Assembly: GCA_003343765.1 (NCBI GenBank)
Contig: QAKO01000059.1
Coordinates: 1 to 8,610 of the forward strand
Origin: Bacillota bacterium
Lineage (GTDB): Bacteria; Bacillota; Clostridia; Christensenellales; Borkfalkiaceae
Length of the DNA stretch: 8,610 bases
Direction: 5' to 3'
The position numbers and the translations under genes were made by a program. Positions 1 to 5,722 of this stretch are shown here, piece after piece; the first letter of the stretch is position 1; every line of letters starts with the position of its first letter. A model generated the notes under the pieces. The model was not told the origin of the DNA. It was given only the letters and a program-made list of their open reading frames with translations, and ran no database searches.

Positions 1-1320
1 GGATATACGATTTATACGAAGGGCAGTCCCGAAAAGATTCTTGCTCTTTGCGACGTAGCGGAACCCGAACGTCTGAAGATCGAAGAAGCAATCGTCGGAT
101 TGCAGAAGAGGGCGCGGCGCGTGCTTGCGTTTGCGCATAAAGATACGGACGCGCGTCCGCTTTCGCGCGAAGACGCCGAAAACGGCATGAAGTTTGACGG
201 ATTTGTCGGTATAGCGGATCCGCTCCGTGCGGAGGTAAAAGACGCCGTTCATGCCTGCAAGACAGCGGGTATCGAAGTCAAAATGCTTACGGGCGACAAT
301 ATTGTTACGGCGACGGCGATCGCAGATGAATTGGGACTGCTCGGCGAAGGAAATATTGCCGTGGAAGCATCGTATCTTGAAAATCTTTCGGATGAAGAAT
401 TTTCAAAAGTTCTGCCGAGCGTCCGTGTGATTGCGCGCAGTACGCCGCTTCTGAAAATGCGCGTCGTGAAAGAACTCAAGTCCAAAGGCAACGTCGTCGC
501 GGTGACGGGCGACGGCATCAACGATGCGCCCGCTCTGAAAAATGCGGATGTCGGGATCGCCATGGGGATTTCGGGTACGGAAGTTTCCAAAGAAGCGGCG
601 GACATCGTGCTTTTAAACGATTCCTTTTCGACCATTGTCACGACGGTCAAATGGGGCAGAGGCATTTATGAAAATTTTAAACGCTTCATTCAGTTTCAGC
701 TTACCGTCAATGTCGCGTCTGTTCTGACTGTATTCCTTTGTACCATTTTCGGAATGTTCTGGGAAGGATTTGAATCGCCGTTTTCGGCGCTCGACCTTTT
801 GTGGATCAACATTATCATGGACGGCCCGCCTGCACTCACGCTGGGCTTGGAACCGATCCGCGACGATCTGATGAGCCGTAAGCCCACGGGCAGGACGGAG
901 AGTATTGTCAGCCGTGAAATGCTTTCGCGCATTGCCGTGAACGGCGTATTCGTCTGCCTGGTATGTCTTGCCCAGATGAAATGGAATTTCCTCGGTATCG
1001 AATCGGCGGAAATCTCCACGGCTGTATTTACCATGTTTGTGCTTTTCCAGCTGTTCAATGCCTTCAACTGCCGCGAACTCGGTGATAAGAGCATTTTCCC
1101 GCATCTTTTGAAAAACAAACTCATGATCGGGGCGTTTGTTGTCGCGTTCGGGTTGCAGATCCTCATCACGCAGTTCGGCGGCGCCGTGTTCGATACCGTT
1201 CCGCTGGAATTTATCGACTGGCTCAAAGTATTCGGCATCGCAGTTTCCGTCATCGTGTTGGATGAGATCGTCAAGCTGTTCCGCCGTCTTGCCGCAAAGA
1301 AGAAAGTTCGGACAGCGTGA
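1..1320 (+). CDS. P2-type cation-transporting ATPase (Ca2+/Mn2+ type), 5'-truncated
   Basis: This is the C-terminal 439 residues of a P-type ATPase, an inner-membrane pump that exports a divalent cation at the cost of ATP. The frame is open from base 1, so the actuator domain, M1-M4 and the DKTGT phosphorylation loop lie outside the window. Visible motifs, in fragment numbering, are the nucleotide-binding KGSPE (7-11), DPLR (about 73-76), TGDN (97-100) and the hinge TGDGINDAPALKNADVG starting near 169. About six membrane segments follow. M6 reads WINIIMDGPPALTLGLEP, keeping the Asn and Asp metal ligands and the DGPPA form known from Pmr1/SPCA-like Ca2+/Mn2+ pumps rather than heavy-metal pumps. 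The C terminus ends normally in a basic tail (RRLAAKKKVRTA) before TGA. Family is certain; exact ion is inferred from M6. Confidence 0.95.
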   Translation, partial: GYTIYTKGSPEKILALCDVAEPERLKIEEAIVGLQKRARRVLAFAHKDTDARPLSREDAENGMKFDGFVGIADPLRAEVKDAVHACKTAGIEVKMLTGDNIVTATAIADELGLLGEGNIAVEASYLENLSDEEFSKVLPSVRVIARSTPLLKMRVVKELKSKGNVVAVTGDGINDAPALKNADVGIAMGISGTEVSKEAADIVLLNDSFSTIVTTVKWGRGIYENFKRFIQFQLTVNVASVLTVFLCTIFGMFWEGFESPFSALDLLWINIIMDGPPALTLGLEPIRDDLMSRKPTGRTESIVSREMLSRIAVNGVFVCLVCLAQMKWNFLGIESAEISTAVFTMFVLFQLFNAFNCRELGDKSIFPHLLKNKLMIGAFVVAFGLQILITQFGGAVFDTVPLEFIDWLKVFGIAVSVIVLDEIVKLFRRLAAKKKVRTA

Positions 1321-1342
1321 TCTCTTTTCTTGAGATTTTCGT

Positions 1343-1380
1343 TATCTGCCGCGCATCCGCGCGGCAGATATGGTTTTCTT
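1343..1380 (+). terminator. Hairpin terminator of the ATPase gene
   Basis: A perfect 12-bp GC-rich stem (1343-1354 with 1359-1370) carries an ATCC loop 23 bases after the ATPase stop codon. A T-rich but interrupted stretch (TGGTTTTCTTT) follows. This is a good intrinsic terminator for the pump gene. Confidence 0.8.
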
Positions 1381-1490
1381 TGCGATTTTTCTGTACTGTT
1401 TTCATGTTTCTTCGGATACATTGTAAAGTAAACTGCGACTTGCCTGTTTTGCATTGGAAATTTTCTGGTTTTACAGCCGAAATTTTATGA

Positions 1491-1539
1491 AAACAGCGGG
1501 CGGCGTAAGAAAAATTCTTCCGCCGTCCGCTGTTTTTTT
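1491..1539 (+). terminator. Strong hairpin terminator, possibly bidirectional
   Basis: The arms 1491-1505 and 1521-1535 pair over 15 bp with one G-T pair, and the inner AAGAA/TTCTT can extend the stem. Seven T residues follow at 1533-1539, which is textbook for the plus strand. On the minus strand the stem is followed by TTTTCAT, a weaker tract that could still stop a leftward transcript. No gene lies between it and the first terminator (1343-1380), so what it terminates is unclear. It either backs up the ATPase terminator or ends a short leftward RNA from the promoter at 1598-1627. Confidence 0.75.
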
Positions 1540-1597
1540 GTATTTACTCTCATTTGTTTCAGGAGAACATTGCTATTTTTATTTTTTTATCCATACT

Positions 1598-1627
1598 ATT
1601 ATACGATAACCAATGGTTAGTTGTCAA
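1598..1627 (-). promoter_or_regulatory. Consensus sigma-A promoter pointing left
   Basis: On the minus strand TTGACA (1627-1622) is followed after 18 bp by a perfect TATAAT (1603-1598). The predicted start is near 1591. The spacer contains the dyad at 1607-1619, so a bound repressor would block it. No minus-strand gene with a credible ribosome binding site follows before the hairpin at 1535-1491. The sequence therefore predicts either a short untranslated RNA of about 105 nt or a silent relic promoter. Confidence 0.6.
1607..1619. promoter_or_regulatory. Operator-like dyad 1 (TAACCA-A-TGGTTA)
   Basis: A perfect 13-bp palindrome with 6-bp arms and one central base. It lies inside the spacer of the leftward promoter and 42 bp before the XRE start codon. 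A second, near-identical dyad sits 29 bp away, which suggests a site for the adjacent XRE protein. Confidence 0.6.
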
Positions 1628-1635
1628 GCAAAAGC

Positions 1636-1648
1636 TAACTGTTGGTTA
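1636..1648. promoter_or_regulatory. Operator-like dyad 2 (TAACTG-T-TGGTTA)
   Basis: An imperfect copy of the dyad at 1607-1619 with an identical TGGTTA right arm and TAAC on the left. Its centre is 29 bp from that of the first dyad. It ends 12 bp before the XRE start and abuts an AT-rich stretch (TATATTATAAAG) that may be the -10 region of the XRE gene. Binding here would give autorepression. Confidence 0.55.
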
Positions 1649-1660
1649 TATTATAAAGTT

Positions 1661-1873
1661 ATGAGAGCAAACGAAATAAAAGAGAGACTGCGGGAAGAAA
1701 TTGTCCGCAGCGGAATGACAAAAGCAGAAATTGCAAAGAAAGTGGGAGTATCGCCCGAAATGATCACCCAATACTGTACGACAGGAAAACTGCCGCGCCT
1801 GGATACGTTTGCGGCACTCTGTGAGGCTTTGGATGTTTCGGCAAACTATATATTGGGGCTGAAAGATATCTAA
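1661..1873 (+). CDS. Small XRE-family transcriptional regulator
   Basis: A 70-residue protein made of little more than one helix-turn-helix of the Cro/CI (XRE) type. The HTH core spans about residues 18-45 (GMTKAEIAKKVGVSPEMITQ, then CTTGKLPRLDT). It ends with the common LCEALDVSANYILGL tail, so it is probably a dimeric DNA-binding protein acting on nearby promoters. I chose ATG 1661. The in-frame ATG at 1613 would place the start inside operator dyad 1 and add 16 residues outside the domain. Neither start has a clear Shine-Dalgarno. The -10-like TATATTATAAAG directly before 1661 would fit a leaderless or very short-leader mRNA. It precedes the hydrogenase block but has its own signals, so a role in that block is not shown. 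Confidence 0.85.
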   Translation: MRANEIKERLREEIVRSGMTKAEIAKKVGVSPEMITQYCTTGKLPRLDTFAALCEALDVSANYILGLKDI

Positions 1874-1929
1874 AGGGGATAAGTCTGTCCTTCTGTATAC
1901 GGAGCGCAAGCACTGTCAAAAGTGGTCAG

Positions 1930-2163
1930 ATGGTTTGCGGTGGAACATGGTGCGGAATGTCGTGTGTGCGCGGTCATGGCAAAGCGGTTGATGAGATATT
2001 CGGCCGGTTGCCGTATTATATGTGGATCGCATCGGCAGGGGGCTTGATTTTCTTTAAAATGTTCGGATTAAAGAAGGGAAAAGCGCAGGCGGGGGTGCAG
2101 TTTTTTGGAAAAAGCACCGTAGTAAGGTTTGAAACAGAAAAGCGGGAGCGGGGAACAAGGTAA
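1930..2163 (+). CDS. Doubtful 77-codon ORF, unrecognised
   Basis: An open frame of 77 residues with ATG 1930, no Shine-Dalgarno, and an odd composition rich in Gly, Cys and Trp at the N terminus. A moderately hydrophobic stretch (YYMWIASAGGLIFFKMFGL) precedes a basic tail. I recognise no family. It may be chance coding in the roughly 320-bp gap between the XRE gene and the promoter at 2193, or a decayed gene. No other gene is visible in that gap. Confidence 0.2.
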   Translation: MVCGGTWCGMSCVRGHGKAVDEIFGRLPYYMWIASAGGLIFFKMFGLKKGKAQAGVQFFGKSTVVRFETEKRERGTR

Positions 2164-2192
2164 AAATTGGTTAGGCTGATTTATAAAAATCG

Positions 2193-2221
2193 TTGACAGT
2201 TTCCGACCTTTCTATTATAAT
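2193..2221 (+). promoter_or_regulatory. Perfect sigma-A promoter of the hydrogenase-sensor operon
   Basis: TTGACA (2193-2198), a 17-bp spacer and TATAAT (2216-2221) match the housekeeping consensus exactly. The expected start is near 2228, giving a 5' leader of about 175 nt before the [2Fe-2S] gene. A promoter this strong is usually held down by a repressor or a leader element, and candidates for both follow directly (dyad 2237-2254, hairpins 2262-2353). Confidence 0.85.
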
Positions 2222-2236
2222 AGTAACAGAATAAAA

Positions 2237-2254
2237 TCGATAAATTTTTATCGA
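2237..2254. promoter_or_regulatory. 18-bp dyad at about +10 to +27, Rex-like operator candidate
   Basis: TCGATAAATTTTTATCGA is a perfect dyad with 8-bp arms just downstream of the expected transcription start. It has the 18-bp size and AT-rich centre of Rex sites. Each 7-base half-site (TCGATAA) matches five of seven positions of the clostridial Rex form TTGTTAA. Rex senses NADH/NAD+ and commonly controls fermentative and hydrogen genes, which suits this operon. It could equally be a site for an unrelated repressor. Confidence 0.5.
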
Positions 2255-2261
2255 ATCATTG

Positions 2262-2353
2262 CCGCGCAAAGGGGGAAAGCCAAAGCGCGGTTTCGGCGTG
2301 TCCGAAAGATCCGTGAGAAGGGGAAGTCGGCGGTATTTTTCAGCGAAAAATAC
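2262..2353 (+). other. Structured 5' leader of the hydrogenase-sensor operon
   Basis: Three consecutive hairpins lie in the leader: CCGCGC/GCGCGG (2262-2267 with 2285-2290), TTTCGG/CCGAAA (2291-2296 with 2302-2307), and a 9-bp stem GTATTTTTC/GAAAAATAC with a three-base loop (2333-2341 with 2345-2353). The Shine-Dalgarno follows about 40 bases later. There is no T-tract after any stem, so this is not a plain attenuator. Purine-rich unpaired blocks such as GGGGGAAAG and AAGGGGAAG resemble riboswitch cores, but I could not match it to a known class. Confidence 0.4.
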
Positions 2354-2403
2354 GGCAAAGGCGTGGGCATGCACGAGCAAAAACATATCGAGAGGTGAAA
2401 GCT

Positions 2404-2649
2404 ATGGTTCTGAAAGTATGTGTGGGGAGTTCCTGTCATTTGCGCGGTTCGTATGATGTGATCGAGGAGATGAAGCGGCTGATCAAAAAGTACGGGGTAG
2501 AAGATAAGATTGATCTGCAGGCTACCTTTTGTGTGGGGAACTGTACAAACGGAGTGAGCGTGCTGGCGGATGAACTGCTGCTGCACAATGCGAATAAAGA
2601 CAACTGCGAAGAACTGTTTCTGACGCAAGTTTATCCGCTCGTGAAATAA
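2404..2649 (+). CDS. Thioredoxin-like [2Fe-2S] ferredoxin (NuoE/HydC-like C-terminal domain)
   Basis: An 81-residue stand-alone thioredoxin-like [2Fe-2S] domain, a soluble one-electron carrier related to the C-terminal part of NuoE and of the small subunit of electron-bifurcating hydrogenases. Four cysteines in the expected arrangement are C6 and C11 (VCVGSSC) and C43 and C47 (FCVGNCTNG). It lacks the N-terminal helical bundle of full NuoE. ATG 2404 is preferred, with GAGGTGA at 2392-2398 as ribosome binding site. A GTG at 2395 would add three residues but falls inside that site. It is the first gene after the consensus promoter, and the sensory hydrogenase starts 16 bases downstream. This suggests it passes electrons to or from that protein. 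Confidence 0.9.
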   Translation: MVLKVCVGSSCHLRGSYDVIEEMKRLIKKYGVEDKIDLQATFCVGNCTNGVSVLADELLLHNANKDNCEELFLTQVYPLVK

Positions 2650-2665
2650 TGGCGGAGGGGAAGAT

Positions 2666-4369
2666 ATGATCCGGTATCTCGACTTTAAGGATGCGCGCTG
2701 CAAGGACTGTTATAAGTGTCTGCGCGAATGTCCCGTAAAAGCGATCAAGGTGGTCGATCATCATGCCAAAATCATAGAGAGCCGCTGTATTTTGTGCGGG
2801 CATTGTACCGAAGTATGTCCGCAGAATGCCAAAAGCGTGCATACCGAACGTGCGGAAGTGGAAAAACTGTTGGCTGGGGGGAATGTGGTCGCATCGGTGG
2901 CGCCTTCTTTTGTTTCCTCTTTCAATTTGCAGGATTTTTCGGTCATGAAACTTGCGCTGGGCAGGCTCGGGTTTGCCGATGCGGAGGAAACGAGTATCGG
3001 TGCGCGGGAAGTTACAGCGCAGTACAAAAAGCTGCTGGAAAGCGGTACATACAAGAATTTTATCACGTCCTGTTGTCCTGCGGTGAATACGATGATCGAG
3101 CTGTATTATCCGAAAGCGCTCGATTATCTTGCGCCCGTCGATACGCCCATGATCGCGCATGCAAAAATGATCCGCAAAAAGAGAAAAAATGCGAAAGTCG
3201 TATTTATCGGGCCGTGTATCGCCAAGAAAAGGGAAGCGCATGAGAGCGGCGTAGTAGACGGGGTTCTGACGTTTGAAGACCTTGCGTTGATGTTTGCGGA
3301 TAAGGGCATCGTGCTGGACGAAATCGCCCGACTGCCCGAACACGCGGCGGGCGGTGTGAACCGTGCAAAATATTATCCGATCAGCCGCGGGATTATCAAG
3401 TCGTTTGAAAATTATGTGGACGGGTATGAATTTGTCGCGGTAGACGGGGCAAAAAAATGCAAGGAAGTGCTGGAAAACATTGAAAGCCTTTCGGGTATGT
3501 TTATTGAGATGAACAGCTGCGATTCGGCGTGCGTGAACGGGCCTTGTTCGTTGGCGTTGAAGGCGGGTGCGCTCAAAGCGAATGCCGATATCCGTAAATA
3601 TGTCAACAAAGATCTGCAGGAGCATGCGACGGCGGAGTATGTTCCCGAAACGGATCTGGATTTTACCTGTATGCACGAGCGCAGACGCACGGAAGATTTT
3701 GTGCCGACCGATCGCCAGTTGCAGGAGATCCTTGCAAAGACGGGCAAGACAAAACCCGAAGACATACTTAATTGCGGAGCGTGCGGCTACGATACCTGTC
3801 TGGAAAAGGCATGGGCGGTTGCAAACGGGTATGCAAACATTGAAATGTGTGTACCGTATATGCGTGAACGTGCCGAAAGTATGTCGTACGAGATCATACA
3901 GACCAGCCCGAACGGGATCGTGCTTCTTGACAGTGATCTCAATATTATGGAGATCAACAACAAAGCCAAAGAACTTCTGGGGATCCGCGATTATGATATC
4001 AAGGGGAAGGGTATTTTCCACTATTTTAATCCGACGGATTTTGTGCTTGCGGTCAACGATCATAAAAACATTTACAACAAAAAGGTTTTTCTGGAAAAGA
4101 CGGGCAACTATATCGAACTGACGATCATTGTGCTTAAAGACGGAAAGGGAACGTATGCGGTGATGAAAGACATCACGCAGGAAACCAAATCGGAAGCGCA
4201 GCTGGACAAAGTGAAGCTGGAAACGCTTGCGACGACGGACGAAGTCATCAAAAAGCAGATGCGTGTGGCGCAGGAGATTGCGTCGTTGCTCGGCGAAACG
4301 ACGGCAGAAACGAAAGTGGCCCTTTTGAAACTGAAAAAGACTCTGCAGGGCGAAGACGGAGGCAAGTGA
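2666..4369 (+). CDS. Sensory [FeFe]-hydrogenase with Fe-S and PAS domains (group C-like, HydS type)
   Basis: A 567-residue cytoplasmic protein. Residues 12-22 and 41-51 form a two-[4Fe-4S] ferredoxin domain (two CX2CX2CX3C motifs). The H-cluster domain covers about 72-320, with L1 TSCCP (134-138), L2 IGPCIAKKRE (181-190) and L3 MNSCDSAC (282-289). C137, C184, C285 and C289 are the expected ligands of the cubane and diiron site, and C136 matches the proton-relay Cys of catalytic enzymes. The L2 Met of catalytic enzymes is Gly182. A further Fe-S domain follows (C370, C373, C378, C395; CGACGYDTC core), then a PAS domain (about 404-505) and a C-terminal helical segment to 567. This is the layout of sensory group C hydrogenases thought to detect H2 and signal through the PAS part. 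There is no kinase domain. The next gene is a SpoIIE-type phosphatase 1 base away, so the output is probably that protein. The start has a strong GGAGGGG site. Maturases HydEFG are not in the window. Confidence 0.93.
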   Translation: MIRYLDFKDARCKDCYKCLRECPVKAIKVVDHHAKIIESRCILCGHCTEVCPQNAKSVHTERAEVEKLLAGGNVVASVAPSFVSSFNLQDFSVMKLALGRLGFADAEETSIGAREVTAQYKKLLESGTYKNFITSCCPAVNTMIELYYPKALDYLAPVDTPMIAHAKMIRKKRKNAKVVFIGPCIAKKREAHESGVVDGVLTFEDLALMFADKGIVLDEIARLPEHAAGGVNRAKYYPISRGIIKSFENYVDGYEFVAVDGAKKCKEVLENIESLSGMFIEMNSCDSACVNGPCSLALKAGALKANADIRKYVNKDLQEHATAEYVPETDLDFTCMHERRRTEDFVPTDRQLQEILAKTGKTKPEDILNCGACGYDTCLEKAWAVANGYANIEMCVPYMRERAESMSYEIIQTSPNGIVLLDSDLNIMEINNKAKELLGIRDYDIKGKGIFHYFNPTDFVLAVNDHKNIYNKKVFLEKTGNYIELTIIVLKDGKGTYAVMKDITQETKSEAQLDKVKLETLATTDEVIKKQMRVAQEIASLLGETTAETKVALLKLKKTLQGEDGGK

Positions 4370-4370
4370 G

Positions 4371-5531
4371 ATGGCACTTTGTCTGGAAAGCGGCTATACG
4401 TCCTTGAATAAAAAGAACGAAGAACTGTGCGGCGATCGTGTGGAAAGCACGGTCTGCGGCGATTATACGACGCTGGTTCTTGCGGACGGGCTGGGCAGCG
4501 GCGTGAAGGCGAATATACTTTCTACACTTACGTCCAAGATTCTGTGCACGATGGTATCCAATGAAATCGACATTGAAGACTGCGTGGAGACGATCTTGTC
4601 CAGTTTGCCTGTTTGCAAAGTGCGCGGCGTTGCGTATTCGACATTTTCCGTCATACATATGAACAGCGCGGGGAAAGGATATCTCTTTGAATTTGACAAT
4701 CCGCAGGCGATCCTGCTCCGCGATTGCAAGAGCCGCGATTTTGCGCGGGAAGAGATGAATGTCCTCGGAAAAACGGTATATAAAACGGCGCTGGATCTGA
4801 AAGCGGGCGACATTGTCGTGGTAATGAGCGACGGCGTGATCCATGCAGGCGTCGGAATGACGCTCAATCTCGGGTGGCAGCGTCCGGAAGTCATGGAATT
4901 TCTGGACAACAATGTCAAACCGTCTATGAGTGCGCGCGCGGTCGCGTGCCTGTTGGCGGGGGTGTGCAACGATCTGTATCTGGGCGAACCGGGAGACGAT
5001 ACGACAGTCGCTGCCGTAAAAGTGCGCGAAAAACTGAATGTATCGCTGATGATCGGGCCGCCTGTCGACAAATCGAAAGACGATTATTATATTTCCCGTT
5101 TTCTCTCGGGTGAAGGAAAAAAAGTGGTTTGCGGGGGTACAAGTTCGCAGATCGTGGCGAGGCACTTAAAGACGACGGTGCGCGCATCCTTCGATTTTCC
5201 CGACCGTGATGTTCCGCCCATCGGTTTTATCGACGGGATCGACCTCACGACCGAGGGAGTGCTGACCATGCGCAGACTTCTCGAACTTTCCGAGAAATAC
5301 GTTTCTCCGAAAGATCTTACGCCCAAGACGTTTACAAAGAAAGACGGAGCGTCTTTGCTGGCGCAGATGCTGTTCGAGGAAGCGACGGATGTGCATTTCT
5401 ATGTAGGGCAGAGTATCAATGCGGCGCATCAGGGGCTTCCCATTGATATCACGATGAAACTAAAACTGGTGGAAAGCCTGGCGGCAAATCTGAAAAAAAT
5501 GGGTAAGAACGTTCAGATCGATTATGATTGA
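4371..5531 (+). CDS. SpoIIE/PP2C-type serine phosphatase with extra C-terminal domain
   Basis: A 386-residue soluble protein. Residues 1-220 form a PPM (SpoIIE-type) phosphatase: D22, the metal-binding LADGLGSG (37-44), SDGVIHAG (153-160) and DDTTVAAV (209-216), with all the metal-binding aspartates expected. It should dephosphorylate Ser or Thr on a partner, in known systems often an anti-anti-sigma (STAS) protein, but none is encoded here. Residues about 221-386 form a second domain I cannot name, with VVCGGTSSQIVARHL near 255-269, a TTEGVLTM motif near 299-306 and a Lys-rich tail. Its ATG follows the hydrogenase stop by one base (TGAGATG), with GGAGG at 4358-4362 inside the preceding gene, so the two are translationally coupled. 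The likely role is output of the hydrogenase sensor, with PAS state controlling phosphatase activity. Confidence 0.9.
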   Translation: MALCLESGYTSLNKKNEELCGDRVESTVCGDYTTLVLADGLGSGVKANILSTLTSKILCTMVSNEIDIEDCVETILSSLPVCKVRGVAYSTFSVIHMNSAGKGYLFEFDNPQAILLRDCKSRDFAREEMNVLGKTVYKTALDLKAGDIVVVMSDGVIHAGVGMTLNLGWQRPEVMEFLDNNVKPSMSARAVACLLAGVCNDLYLGEPGDDTTVAAVKVREKLNVSLMIGPPVDKSKDDYYISRFLSGEGKKVVCGGTSSQIVARHLKTTVRASFDFPDRDVPPIGFIDGIDLTTEGVLTMRRLLELSEKYVSPKDLTPKTFTKKDGASLLAQMLFEEATDVHFYVGQSINAAHQGLPIDITMKLKLVESLAANLKKMGKNVQIDYD

Positions 5532-5537
5532 GCGGTA

Positions 5538-5566
5538 AATTGTTTTTCCGCAGCGGAAAAACAATT
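5538..5566 (+). terminator. Perfect palindromic hairpin after the phosphatase gene
   Basis: Arms of 14 bases (5538-5551 and 5553-5566) are exactly complementary around one central A, so a stem of about 12 bp with a small loop forms seven bases after the stop codon. No T-tract follows on either strand. It is more likely a partial terminator, an mRNA-stabilising 3' end or a processing site that sets the level of the downstream hydrogenase than a full stop. Confidence 0.5.
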
Positions 5567-5598
5567 GCGCACAGAGAATACAGAATGAATTTATACGA

Positions 5599-5685
5599 CG
5601 GCGGCCGTGAAAAATAGGAATGCTCTGGTTTTGCCGCCGCTACGGGACAGTCGGCACTTTGCGGGACAGATGTGCGGAATGCCGA
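5599..5685 (+). other. Structured leader between phosphatase and group B hydrogenase
   Basis: Two long-range stems lie in the 191-bp gap: CGGCGGC/GCCGCCG (5599-5605 with 5633-5639) and TCGGCA/TGCCGA (5651-5656 with 5680-5685). GGGACAG occurs twice, between and inside the stems. I see no sigma-A promoter in this gap, so the downstream gene is probably read through from the operon promoter, with this element as a possible post-transcriptional control point. The class is unknown. Confidence 0.3.
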
Positions 5686-5722
5686 TTCATGTTCTGAATA
5701 TGGAAAAGGTAGGTAGAGAATT

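Noticed and set aside
1613..1660. Upstream ATG extension of the XRE gene
   Set aside because: The added 16 residues are encoded by the operator/promoter region and the start codon lies inside a perfect dyad.
2319..2330. AGGGGAAGTCGG resembles part of the cobalamin riboswitch core
   Set aside because: The GCCACTG box and the rest of the cobalamin architecture are missing and the following hairpin does not fit, so the resemblance is probably chance.
2522..4063. A 513-codon open frame on the minus strand
   Set aside because: It lies opposite the sensory hydrogenase, whose motifs are unmistakable on the plus strand. The minus product is His/Arg-rich with no recognisable domain and no start signal.
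4248..5165. A 305-codon minus-strand open frame
   Set aside because: It is antisense to the phosphatase gene with the same His/Arg/Phe-rich bias and no ribosome binding site; a codon-usage artefact.
5620..5697. A 25-codon ORF in the gap before the group B hydrogenase
   Set aside because: It overlaps the predicted stems, has only a poorly spaced ribosome binding site, and its product has no features beyond two cysteines.
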